Of a stretch of 12,867 bases of DNA, positions 1 through 8,400 are shown one piece after another; the first letter of the stretch is position 1, and every line of letters begins with the position of its first letter. A program made the translations under genes and the position numbers. Source of the stretch: Opitutia bacterium (lineage in GTDB: Bacteria > Verrucomicrobiota > Verrucomicrobiia > Opitutales > JANYEO01); NCBI GenBank assembly GCA_025363025.1, contig JANYEO010000019.1, positions 1-12,867 on the forward strand, read 5' to 3'. The notes under the pieces are model-generated. The model saw only the letters and a program-made list of their open reading frames with translations. It searched no databases and was not told the origin of the DNA.

Positions 1-110
1 TCATCGACGACGATAATTTCGTCTGGCAGGTGGGTTTGGGCTAAGACGCTATCAACGGCTTCTGTGACATACTCACCATAATTGTAATTATCAATAATAA
101 CAGAGAGGGT
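1..110. repeat. 110-base perfect direct repeat, copy A (matches 1072-1181)
   Basis: Positions 1-110 are identical to 1072-1181, and the match may continue left of the window. The identity stops where the two signal-peptide regions begin. It falls within the 5' coding part of two tandem glycosyltransferase genes. The same region of the third paralogue (about 2120-2229) shows many substitutions, so perfect identity here points to recent duplication or gene conversion. Confidence 0.9.
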
Positions 111-188
111 CAGGGGTTTGGCCCAAGCAAACGCTCCGGCTAAAGCAAAGGACAGCGCATATAAAAGGAATAAAGAATGTTGAAGCAT
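1..188 (-). CDS. Family 2 glycosyltransferase, N-terminal part only (cut by window edge)
   Basis: Reading leftward from an ATG at 186-188, this frame stays open to the window edge and gives about 62 residues. It begins with a hydrophobic signal peptide (MLQHSLFLLYALSFALAGAF, likely cleaved after AWA) and continues into the GT-A Rossmann start: LSVIIDNYNYGEYV, then LPDEIIVVDD, the first nucleotide-sugar-binding strand of GT2 enzymes. From the mature start on it is almost the same protein as the neighbour that ends at 207, while the signal peptides differ. The gap to that neighbour is 18 bases, so it is the last visible gene of a minus-strand operon. No Shine-Dalgarno is visible. The DxD motif and C-terminus lie outside the window, so activity cannot be judged. 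The family call is firm; substrate and acceptor are unknown. Confidence 0.85.
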   Translation of the reverse strand, partial: MLQHSLFLLYALSFALAGAFAWAKPLTLSVIIDNYNYGEYVTEAVDSVLAQTHLPDEIIVVD

Positions 189-206
189 AAAGCGTAATGA
201 GGCGTA

Positions 207-1250
207 TTAAGCTTTGCCAGAAAGCCAAGTTGTATACTGCGCCTTTTTGATTTCCCAGGTTAATGAAGGACTGGGTTTTTCTGTTTTTTCTTGATAAGCT
301 TTTTGAAGCGTTTCTATGGATTGTCTTTTGTTTATTTTAGGACAGGCGCAATCGTCCATTATTATTTTGTGATAAGTAGCGTATTCTTCGTCCGTTGGGT
401 GTGATTTTGTATTGAATTCTGAAAGGGCGAGGGAGCTTAAGCTTTTAGGGAAGAATCCTTTTTTTTGATAATAAGTGGCGCATTTTTGATCTAACAAGTG
501 GTTGTAGAAGCGGTATTTTTGAGAATGGATATACTTTTCCGAATCATTGCGTGTGTGTCGCCGGTAATTAAAATAAGGTTCTTTTATATAGTACACGGTG
601 CCTCCCACTATAAGAGAACCGATGACAAAAAAGCTATCTCCATGCGTTTTATAGAGGTTAGTAAATACAAAGGGTATCGGGAAGATTAAGTCTAAAATTT
701 TTCGGCGAAAAGCCATGCTGGAGCCTAGAGCGCCATTAAGCCAATGTTGGGTGGCGAAAGTAGCATAGTGGCCGCGGTCTCCTTCGGCTGGGTAAGGGTC
801 TTCGATTTTGCTGACTGCTCCGAATTTTTCAACATTGGATAGGGTCATGGTAATCAGGGGGTGTGACTGGAAGACTGTGATTACTTTTTCAAAATAACCG
901 GGCTTTAATGTATCATCTGCATCGAGGAAGCAGATGATATCTCCGTGGCTAGCGGCATAGCCTGTATTGAAGGCTGTGGCCTGGCCTTTGTTTTCTTGGA
1001 AAATGAGCTGGATGCGCGGGTTGCCTATGTAGCGCTCTTTTAATAGGGCTTGTGAGCCATCAGTGGAGCCATCATCGACGACGATAATTTCGTCTGGCAG
1101 GTGGGTTTGGGCTAAGACGCTATCAACGGCTTCTGTGACATACTCACCATAATTGTAATTATCAATAATAACAGAGAGGGTGAGCGGCGCTGCTTGGAGT
1201 AACGTCGTTAGGCTTAAAATGATAATTATAAAGGCGGCCGTGTATTTCAT
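207..1250 (-). CDS. Family 2 (GT-A) glycosyltransferase with a Sec signal peptide
   Basis: This 347-residue protein has a short signal peptide (residues 1-20, hydrophobic core FIIIILSLTTLL, A-x-A-type site around LQA/AP) followed directly by a GT-A domain. Visible GT2 motifs are NYNYGEYV (31-38), VVDDGSTDGS (58-66 region, nucleotide binding) and FLDADD (108-113, the metal and sugar-nucleotide DxD motif). A THGD motif near 202-205 may hold the catalytic base, and YRRH lies at 229-232. No further membrane helix is evident, so the product should be released into the periplasm or beyond. GT2 enzymes normally transfer sugars from nucleotide sugars in the cytosol, so this location is unusual. Its ATG overlaps the stop of the upstream paralogue by one base (TAATG), which suggests translational coupling. 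A weak AGGA lies about 12 bases upstream. The tail ends in WLSGKA, shared in part with the paralogue. Family sure; substrate unknown. Confidence 0.9.
   Translation of the reverse strand: MKYTAAFIIIILSLTTLLQAAPLTLSVIIDNYNYGEYVTEAVDSVLAQTHLPDEIIVVDDGSTDGSQALLKERYIGNPRIQLIFQENKGQATAFNTGYAASHGDIICFLDADDTLKPGYFEKVITVFQSHPLITMTLSNVEKFGAVSKIEDPYPAEGDRGHYATFATQHWLNGALGSSMAFRRKILDLIFPIPFVFTNLYKTHGDSFFVIGSLIVGGTVYYIKEPYFNYRRHTRNDSEKYIHSQKYRFYNHLLDQKCATYYQKKGFFPKSLSSLALSEFNTKSHPTDEEYATYHKIIMDDCACPKINKRQSIETLQKAYQEKTEKPSPSLTWEIKKAQYTTWLSGKA
1072..1181. repeat. 110-base perfect direct repeat, copy B (matches 1-110)
   Basis: Second copy of the perfect repeat, inside the 347-residue glycosyltransferase gene. 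It covers the codons for the first conserved part of the GT-A domain (from LSVIIDNYNYG to the VDDGS motif). Such identity between adjacent genes allows recombination that would delete or exchange a gene copy. Confidence 0.9.
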
Positions 1251-2323
1251 TATTTACAGATTCCTGAAAGCCAGGCAGGTGAGGGTGGCCGCTGATTATC
1301 TTTTTTCCCGTAGGGTTTGTTGTTAATAGCCTCTAGTTGAGTCCGTTTAGCCTTTTTGGATAAAGACTTGTCTTTTACAATAGCGGTATACGTATGGGCA
1401 AATACGATGGGCTCTGGATGTTGATTGGATAAATAGTCTGCCGCGATGAGGGCAGGACTAATGTGGGTTGTATGGTTTTTTTGAGCCAGGTATTGCGCGG
1501 TACGCTGCATGAGGCTAATTTCCCGGTATAACGCCGCAGGGTCATTTTTATTGCGCAGGCTGTCTGAGGCATCGTGCCTTCTGTAGTAGACATAGGGCTC
1601 GGATAGTGAGTAGACGCGGTTGCCTAGGATGTGGCTGCCTAAGACCAAGGCGTGGTCTCCATAAGTATTAACAAATGAGCTAAGGACCAACGGGAGCGGG
1701 TAAATTTTATTAGCAACCAGGCGACGTAGGGAATGAGTGGAGGCTATAATCCCTCCCCAGAATTTTCCACTGGTACTGATGCAGGAGAAAGGGCCTATGA
1801 GGGTATCCTGCGTATTCAAATAATGCGTGGCAGAGCCCTCTTTTGCATCGGGTGCAGCTATTTCTGAAGGGGTGTAGTGGCAAAGGCAGCCGCTGACAAT
1901 GGCGTCTACTTCTGTTTTTTGTTGGTAAAGGGCGAGGGCCGTAGCCAAGTAGCGGCGTTCGTATTTATCGTCTGAATCTAAGAAGAATAGAATGTCTCCA
2001 CTAGCGGCTAAAACCCCGGTTTCAAAAGCGCGCATTTGGCCTTCATTTTTTTTGAAAATGAGTTGAATAAGGGGATGCCCCCCGTAGCGTTCTTTTAGAA
2101 GGGCCTGAGAACCATCGGTGGAGCCATCATCAATTATGATAATTTCATCCGGCAGGTGAGTTTGGGCCAAGACGCTTTTAAGGGCGTCTTCAATATAGCG
2201 CCCGTAATTGTAATTATCGATAATGACGGTGCTCGATAGACTCGTGGGGTTTGCTATTGAAATAACAGGTGTAATTAAGAGCAAGCATGTTAGCCATTCG
2301 GGTAATTTAAATGACGCCTGCAT
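1250..2323 (-). CDS. Family 2 (GT-A) glycosyltransferase with a Sec signal peptide, paralogue
   Basis: I chose the ATG at 2321-2323 (357 residues) because it gives a clean signal peptide: short n-region MQASFKLPEW, core LTCLLLITPVI, likely cleavage after SIA. A TTG at 2350 would add nine residues and has a possible AAGG about eight bases upstream, so the longer form is not excluded. GT2 motifs, numbered from the ATG, are NYNYGRYI (38-45), IIDDGSTDGS (about 63-72), FLDSDD (114-119), TYGD (220-223) and YRRHD (247-251). It is clearly homologous to the next gene downstream across the whole domain and at the C-terminal WLSG, but more diverged than the other two are from each other. It starts 46 bases (19 with the TTG start) after the ATPase stop and overlaps the following gene by one base. 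Probably exported; acceptor unknown. Confidence 0.88.
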   Translation of the reverse strand: MQASFKLPEWLTCLLLITPVISIANPTSLSSTVIIDNYNYGRYIEDALKSVLAQTHLPDEIIIIDDGSTDGSQALLKERYGGHPLIQLIFKKNEGQMRAFETGVLAASGDILFFLDSDDKYERRYLATALALYQQKTEVDAIVSGCLCHYTPSEIAAPDAKEGSATHYLNTQDTLIGPFSCISTSGKFWGGIIASTHSLRRLVANKIYPLPLVLSSFVNTYGDHALVLGSHILGNRVYSLSEPYVYYRRHDASDSLRNKNDPAALYREISLMQRTAQYLAQKNHTTHISPALIAADYLSNQHPEPIVFAHTYTAIVKDKSLSKKAKRTQLEAINNKPYGKKDNQRPPSPAWLSGICK

Positions 2324-2369
2324 AATAGCTTTTTGAATAACAAGCAGCAAACAAATGGCCTTACTTATT

Positions 2370-4586
2370 TCAGTGAGCTACAATTGCCTCTGTCGGCGCT
2401 ATCACGTGGTCAGGCGGGACGGTGGCCAAGGCTTCTTCTATACTCGTCATGCCTTCGCTGACTTTGAGCAAGCTGTCTTGGTGGAGCGTCTTCATCCCGT
2501 GGCGAACGGCAATGTCTTTGAGTGTGGCCGTTTCTACTCGTTTGCTAATGGCCCGAGAGAGTTCGTCATTATTAATCATCAGCTCGTGTATACCAACCCG
2601 CCCACGCATGCCACGGCCACTGCACAGGGAGCAACCCCCTTCGCTGGCTTTAAAAATTTCTCCCTGCCAGCCGATGGCCCGCTGAAGGATCTCTAGCTCA
2701 TAATCGGGCGGCATATATTTTATCCTACACTGGTTGCAGACACGCCGAACAAGCCGCTGTGCGCAGATAACGAGGATAGACGCCGCAATCATAAAGGGCT
2801 CTATATCCATGTCTAGGAGCCGAGCAACCGTGCTAGGGGCATCGTTAGTATGGACGGTGCTGAGGAGTAAGTGGCCGGTTAAAGCGGCTTCTACGGAAAT
2901 TTCTGCAGTTTCCCTGTCGCGGATTTCGCCGATTAAAATAACGTCTGGGTCCATCCGCAAATAGGCACGCAGGGCGGAGGCGAAGGTAAGCCCGATGCCC
3001 CGGTTCATCTGCATTTGGTTAATGCCAGGGATGGTATATTCTATCGGGTCTTCTGCGGTTTGAATGTTGATCTCGGGGGTAGCAATTTCCCTTAAGGCGG
3101 AGAAGAGGGTCATAGATTTTCCGCTACCAGTAGGCCCGCAGTGGAGAATCATCCCGTAGGGTTGCTGGATGCAGCCGCGGTATTTGAGCAAGTTTTCTTC
3201 CGAAAAGCCTAAGGACGTAATAGGGAGAGCCGCTTTTGTTTTGTCTAGGATACGCAAACATACTTTTTCTCCGAAATTCATAGGCCCCGTGGCCATACGC
3301 AAATCGAAGTCCATATTTTTCTTCGTATATTTTTTGAAAATAATACGGCCATCTTGAGGCAAGCGGCGTTCGGAGATGTCTAGCTCCGCCATGATTTTTA
3401 GGCGGGTAATCAAGGCATTGGTGACGGATTTGGGCAGATGCAGCTTTTCTTGGCATACGCCGTCTATGCGATAACGCACGAGGAGTTCTTTTTCCTGAGG
3501 CTCTAGGTGGATGTCGCTGGCCCCAGTTAAGAATGCGTCCTCAATAACGCGGTTGGCGAGTTGAATGATAGGGGCTGCATCTTCGCTTTCTAGGGCTTCG
3601 GCGAGTTTGGCAGTATCATTGGCTTCTCCTCCAGATCCAGAGCCGATGAGGGTTACTAAATCCCCCAATGAATCGCTTTTTGAAGGGCCAGAGTCGTAGG
3701 CGTTCTCTGTACAATGTGTTTTGACGATTTTTTCAAAAAGCGAGGCCGGGACGACGATGGTTTCCTCAATACTGAGCTGAGTGGCGGCGGTAAAGGCTTC
3801 GCGTTTAGGATAGTCTAGCGGGTTGACCATTAAAACGCCGATTACCCCGGGGGAGAGCTGGCGGTAAGGGAAGATGCCTTCTCGTTGAATAACATCCGCC
3901 CCGATGGTTTTTGCGATACGGGTATCAATTGATAATTTATCTTCTGTCGTGACGAGGGCGCAACCGGTATAGCGAGCGATGAACTTGGCAGTTTCTAGCT
4001 CATTTAATTGAAAGCGGGGGTCGATAATCCGCTGTAGCAGGGGGCTCGTATATTCGGCCACTTCGCGTAGCAGGACCAAATCTTCTTGAGAAAAAGTAGT
4101 ACGCCCGGCCGCGGCTTCTTTATTTAAGACCTGGATGGCCCCAATAGGGCGGGTGCCCACCAGGGGGATGGTGAGCATAGCACTGACCGTGAAGCCTGTT
4201 TTTTGAGAAAGGTCTACCATGACGCCCTTCATATCCGTTCGTGCATCGAAGAATAGGGGGGTGTTTTCTTGAATAGAGCGCCCGACTATCCCTTGGCCGA
4301 GGGGGATGGCTGTTTCTAGAAGCTTGGCCTTGCGGTCGTTAAACGCGGCTTGCTTCGCCGGGTCATCCGCCCAGAGTGTGGGGGAGTAGTAGACATATTT
4401 GAACTGGATGTTTTGCCCTTCTATTAAGTAGATAGAGATTGATTGGGCCTGTAGGGCTTCTACAACGCGGGCCGCCATCATATCGATGACGGATTGGAGG
4501 TCTTCCCTAGAGGGCTCGTTTTTTGAAAGGAGCTTCAATAGAAGAGTTTTTTTGAGGCTGCTAGAAAGTTGGGGGGGGGGCTGCAT
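2370..4586 (-). CDS. GspE/PilB-type assembly ATPase with N-terminal GAF domain
   Basis: Hexameric ATPase family that powers type II secretion or type IV pilus assembly at the inner membrane. From the ATG at 4586 (738 residues) the order is: a GAF-like domain (about 26-185), a GspE N-terminal-like domain (about 190-290), a G/S-rich linker, then the ATPase core. Motifs seen: SDIHLEP (357-363), RLPQDGR (408-414), Walker A GPTGSGKS (484-491), Asp box AEDPIEY (511-517), Walker B DPDVILIGEIRD (546-557), His box STVHTND (576-582), and a tetracysteine zinc site (C617, C620, C652, C655). All catalytic motifs are intact. The frame stays open to a TTG at 4640, 18 residues earlier, but neither start has a good Shine-Dalgarno. 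The third to fifth codons are a C10 run. The GAF domain could sense a small molecule, but its ligand cannot be inferred. No other secretion or pilus gene is in view, so GspE and PilB cannot be told apart. It leads the glycosyltransferase operon. Confidence 0.93.
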   Translation of the reverse strand: MQPPPQLSSSLKKTLLLKLLSKNEPSREDLQSVIDMMAARVVEALQAQSISIYLIEGQNIQFKYVYYSPTLWADDPAKQAAFNDRKAKLLETAIPLGQGIVGRSIQENTPLFFDARTDMKGVMVDLSQKTGFTVSAMLTIPLVGTRPIGAIQVLNKEAAAGRTTFSQEDLVLLREVAEYTSPLLQRIIDPRFQLNELETAKFIARYTGCALVTTEDKLSIDTRIAKTIGADVIQREGIFPYRQLSPGVIGVLMVNPLDYPKREAFTAATQLSIEETIVVPASLFEKIVKTHCTENAYDSGPSKSDSLGDLVTLIGSGSGGEANDTAKLAEALESEDAAPIIQLANRVIEDAFLTGASDIHLEPQEKELLVRYRIDGVCQEKLHLPKSVTNALITRLKIMAELDISERRLPQDGRIIFKKYTKKNMDFDLRMATGPMNFGEKVCLRILDKTKAALPITSLGFSEENLLKYRGCIQQPYGMILHCGPTGSGKSMTLFSALREIATPEINIQTAEDPIEYTIPGINQMQMNRGIGLTFASALRAYLRMDPDVILIGEIRDRETAEISVEAALTGHLLLSTVHTNDAPSTVARLLDMDIEPFMIAASILVICAQRLVRRVCNQCRIKYMPPDYELEILQRAIGWQGEIFKASEGGCSLCSGRGMRGRVGIHELMINNDELSRAISKRVETATLKDIAVRHGMKTLHQDSLLKVSEGMTSIEEALATVPPDHVIAPTEAIVAH
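4571..4580. repeat. Homopolymer run of ten G (C on the coding strand) at the start of the ATPase gene
   Basis: Ten identical bases lie six bases inside the ATPase reading frame if the ATG at 4586 is used, encoding Pro-Pro-Pro plus the first base of Gln. With the observed length the frame is open. A gain or loss of one base would truncate translation early. Such tracts are classical sites of slipped-strand mutation, and also of sequencing error. Confidence 0.85.
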
Positions 4587-4663
4587 GCGGGCAAAAAGAG
4601 GTAGGCTTGGATGATAAGGGGAGCGCAAGACAGGGGGCAACTCGATAGCGTGCTTTATTCCAA

Positions 4664-4683
4664 TTTTTTTGCGCTAACCCTTG
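4664..4683. repeat. 20-base intergenic direct repeat, copy 1
   Basis: Seven T followed by GCGCTAACCCTTG, preceded by AA. The identical 20-mer recurs at 4860-4879, 196 bases away. Sequences on either side differ apart from the A/T run. It may bound an inserted element or be a paired protein-binding site. Confidence 0.8.
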
Positions 4684-4734
4684 AGGCCGCAGCATAATGC
4701 ATGATTTATGAGTTTTTGGTCGGTTGTCGTTCCT

Positions 4735-4755
4735 CGAGTACTTTATGTACACTCG
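4735..4755. other. Small hairpin between the direct repeats
   Basis: CGAGTAC, loop TTTAT, then GTACACTCG can fold into a seven-pair stem with a two-base bulge. There is no T run directly after it on either strand, so it is not a convincing intrinsic terminator. It could belong to a small RNA or to a repeated intergenic element. Confidence 0.4.
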
Positions 4756-4859
4756 TCACTCCGTCCTACAAATTCCTCAAAATCAAATCATTCTGCAATC
4801 GGTCTCTTCATAATCTCGAAAATTTGAAAATTGAAATTCTCTACATTTTGTTTAAATTT

Positions 4860-4879
4860 TTTTTTTGCGCTAACCCTTG
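4860..4879. repeat. 20-base intergenic direct repeat, copy 2
   Basis: Same 20-mer as at 4664-4683, here preceded by three further T (T10 in total). It lies about 90 bases upstream of the membrane-protein gene, at a position where a regulator or promoter element could act. Confidence 0.8.
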
Positions 4880-4970
4880 CGGAAGTGGATTATTTGAGGT
4901 AAGTTAATTGGACCGCCATAGGCTATTTCATTTTCGATGATCCGGTGGTTGCCCTTATTAGTTTACCGAT

Positions 4971-5420
4971 ATGATGCCCTACGTATCGTCTTCTTTACGC
5001 CATGTAAGCCGCCCTCGTGTGTATAACGCAGGGACGGGGCTGCTGGGGTGGGTGTTTATGGGCATGGTGTTTGGGTTGCTGTGTGCTACGTATTGGTTAA
5101 CGGGGTTGCGAGAAACTCATCAGTTTTGGACAAATGGCGGAGGGTATTCTATCGAATTTCGAGCATTCGTTATGTCAGCTTTTAATTTTCTATTAGTTTT
5201 GGATGTAAGCTTCCTTTTTATCATGAGCTTGGGGCTCAGTCGTAGCCATTTATTGTCCTATTGGGGACGGGTACGGATTGGCTGTGGGGTAGTGCTATGG
5301 GTTTTTTTCATCATCTGTTTGTGTTTTATGATGGGTAATAATATTCAAAACCTCCTAGAGGGTAGGGACTTGCATTGGCATGCGGGCGAGCCTATTCAAC
5401 CCGCTACACTTTCCGACTAA
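4971..5420 (+). CDS. Small hypothetical membrane protein with three predicted helices
   Basis: This 149-residue protein is not a family I recognise. It has a short basic, serine-rich N-terminus and three strongly hydrophobic segments at about 22-46, 66-89 and 102-121, with basic loops between the second and third (SRSHLLSYWGRVR). A hydrophilic tail contains HWHAGEP. There is no signal peptide cleavage site, so it is likely an inner-membrane protein. Two ATG codons are adjacent (4971 and 4974) and neither has a Shine-Dalgarno. It is the first gene of the plus-strand cluster, 35 bases before the large coiled-coil gene, so co-transcription is likely. A role with the putative secreted system is only guilt by association. 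Confidence 0.75.
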   Translation: MMPYVSSSLRHVSRPRVYNAGTGLLGWVFMGMVFGLLCATYWLTGLRETHQFWTNGGGYSIEFRAFVMSAFNFLLVLDVSFLFIMSLGLSRSHLLSYWGRVRIGCGVVLWVFFIICLCFMMGNNIQNLLEGRDLHWHAGEPIQPATLSD

Positions 5421-5455
5421 ACGCGTTATTTTATTTTCTCTAATTATCAATTATC

Positions 5456-8400
5456 ATGGATGCCTCTGCTTTATCTTCTTCTACCCCTATTGTACCTGTT
5501 GCGTCTCAAAATACGATCAAAGGGGCCTCGAGTTATAATAAAACCTGTGCGGTTGCCTATGGGGCTTATCGTTTGGCCCAAGTCCTCATCATCCCCCCTA
5601 AATTCCCAGGGGCCGAGCGGCTAGAGCGTTATTTGCGGGGCAAGTTGACGGAAGCTGCGGTGGAGAGCGTTATTGGTTATGCTTTCAGTAAAATTGCAGG
5701 ACAATCAACAGATGATGCGATAGGGGATTTTGTTCAAAAAGTGCAAGCAGGGGCTTTAAATTTGGGTGAGGGGTATTTGGCCCAGGCAGGGACTGCGGTT
5801 GTGGGGACTGCACTGCAGTCGGTTATTTTAGGAGGGATTGATCAAGCGTCCCCAGAAGCAGGCAAAGAAGCGGCTAAACGAGTGGTAGAGTATAGCAAGG
5901 TGCCTCTTTACTTATTTGCAGCTTATGTGGGGGCTTATAAGGAGCAAGCGTGGGCAGAATTTGATGAGCTACTGGGTATAGATAAACGCTTGTGTGATTA
6001 TAATATTACATCAGAGAAATTTTGGGGCGGGGATACGATGCGCAAGGGCATTAAATTTCTCTTACGATTTTTAGTCGATATCTTCATTGTCGAACCTCAT
6101 AAAGATGAGGCAATGCCTTACCGGTGGGCGGTGACGATTGCGAAGGAAGGCTCTGCCGGAGGGTTGGAGTGGGGGAAGGCGCTGGGGATAACGAGCCTTA
6201 AGGGGAAGGTAGCTATGGGGGCGGTTGGCCTAGCGGTTAATTATGGCCTGTATGCTGCTAATCCTTTGCTGGGTATTCCACTCGGGGTGGTCTCTTATTT
6301 TGGAGGGCCTAAAGCTAAGCAAGTGGCAACGGGCCTATCGGCTGTTTATTGGGCCAATACTCTGTTTGGTGTTGTAGGCTTGGGGACGGCTGGGGCGACG
6401 GGGCTTGCCGTACCAATGGCTCTCCTCTACATGCGCCAACATCATCCGGAGAAATGGGCGGAGCTTTGCGAGCTGATGCCTTCCTTTAAAGCGGCAGATA
6501 AAGCTTTGCCGGACGATTACCTTGAGAGTCGTAGGATCATAGACATGACGAAGTATGATCCCTTACTAGATATTTCGCGCTTGTATGGGCTGGAGGATTT
6601 TGCCGCTTTAGAAAAAAGTGCAGCGCTTTTGGACGCGCAGGTAGAGCACGGGCTGATCATTGCCGGGGCTGAAGCCCGTATTGGTATGCATGAGGCGGAA
6701 ATGAAGGCCTTGAAGGCGCAATCTGGGGTGAGTGTAGAAACGTTTAAAGCGATTGAAGAATCGATCGAAGCGGAGAGGGCAGTGGTTAAAGAAGCAAATG
6801 CTGCGCTTAAGGCGTGTGTGGCTGAGCATGCTGCGTTGGAGGAAGGGTGCCCTGAGGTGAAGCTTTCCCTCACGCGTAAAATGATGTTTGGGAAAATGAT
6901 GGAGCTGGCGATGGCGGAAGAAAAGGCGACTGCCCCTGCTATGCTCAGCGGTGATATTGCTAAAGCGGTAGAACGCGCAGCAGGACTGAGGGAGGAGTTG
7001 AAGTTAGCACGCGAATATTGTCCAAAATTAGATAAGGCAGAGGTTGTTAGTCGCGTGCAAGAAATAGAAGAAGAGCTTAGCATCCTGAGTGGGCGAGTAC
7101 AGATGATGACCGAAAGCCTCATGAAGTCTACCTATAATACGGAGGACGAAGGTGAAGCCCAGCTGTATAAGGCTTTGCAAGTAGAGGCTGATACGCTGAT
7201 GAAAGCAGCTGAGCTGAAGGCAAAATCCATTAAAGTTGAAGACCGTGTGCGCGGGGTTGTTTTAAACCCAGATAGCGTGCTCGCGCGTATGGAGGCCATG
7301 CAAAGTGTGTGCAGTAAGCTCGTTGTTGAGCAAAAAGATGTTTTGGCTATACGGTTAGAAAAAGCAAAAGCTGCGAGTGAAGCCGCGAACGTAGTCTTTA
7401 ACGAAGCAGAGGCAGTCTATAAAACTGTACTTAAAGAACGGGCAGAAGCCGCCTTGGCCAACTTACCAAAGGTAGATAAAAATACGCCTCCGCTAGAAGT
7501 TGTGGAGCGCTTGCTGGTAGTGGCTAATATTTTTAAAGACGGTCATGCAGAAGTAGCTAATATTGATGCAGCCCTGGCAAATTTAAAGAAGAGTATTGAA
7601 GGATTACGGGAGACCCACCCCAATTTGGCCCAGCAGATGGAGGACAATGGCCTTGCGCTGCAATATCGGAATATCTTCCCGTTGGATAATGCCCGTAACT
7701 TTACAACCGTTGTAAAGGATGAAGACAGTGTGGTTGTTCACGTAGAAGCTTTTGGGATGATGGGCGCACCGGAAGAGCGTTATAAGCCAGATGCAGCCGG
7801 TAGTGGGTCTGTAGAAAACGTACGAACCGTAGTGAAGCTTTCTGCTGGTGAAGAGAATGTTACTTTTAGCGCAAATAACGTACAGGATATCGAAGGCAAG
7901 ATACTCGAAGGCGATTTTTATACCCTGCCTAAAAACCCAGTGGGCCGTTTTGATGGGCGCTTTATAGAGCAAATGGCAGATCTCAATATTTATATTGGGG
8001 GTGGCCTAGAGAAGCAGACTTTGAATGACCTTTATGAAGCCGAGTACGGGGAAAGTGGGCGTGAAGTGGATTTAATGAACCATATGACGCGCCAAGATTG
8101 GACGTTAAATCAATTAAAAGAAGCTACCCGTAGCCTTGGGCGTGGGGGAAAAGTGGGAGAAGTAGACGAAGTTATGGCGGGCCGTATCAGTCAATTGTTA
8201 AATGAAGGGGTTGGCGCAAAAGTGGCTTCTATTGCTTCGCAGTTTGTTTCGGGTAAAGGAGGGGGTACATTTGTGCCTTATGGGGGGAACTTCCTTCATG
8301 TTGCGGATGCGGCCAATCCTATTTATGAGTTCTTTATTAGCCCAGCTGCGGGTGGAGTGGTGAATGTTACTATTCAAGCAAAATGGAAAGTAGATGGGCA

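Larger units (their letters stand above)
4587..4970. promoter_or_regulatory. Divergent intergenic region between the ATPase operon and the plus-strand cluster
   Basis: About 380 bases separate the two divergent gene sets, so promoters for both must lie here or in the edge genes. The stretch is AT-rich with long T runs. I see two perfect 20-base direct repeats and a hairpin, but no promoter pair that I trust and no gene. Short open frames on both strands here lack family features and codon logic. The first 54 bases (4587-4640) could be coding if the ATPase begins at the TTG. Confidence 0.5.

Noticed and set aside
4561..4752. Open frame on the minus strand across the intergenic region and the ATPase 5' end
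   Set aside because: It overlaps the ATPase gene in another frame, shows no family features and runs through the direct repeat and T-rich sequence; treated as chance.
6517..7122. A 201-codon open frame on the minus strand inside the large coiled-coil gene
   Set aside because: It is antisense to strongly coding, Ala/Glu-rich sequence; the product is Ser/Ala-rich with no domain. The equivalent antisense frame is not kept as a gene in the second copy.
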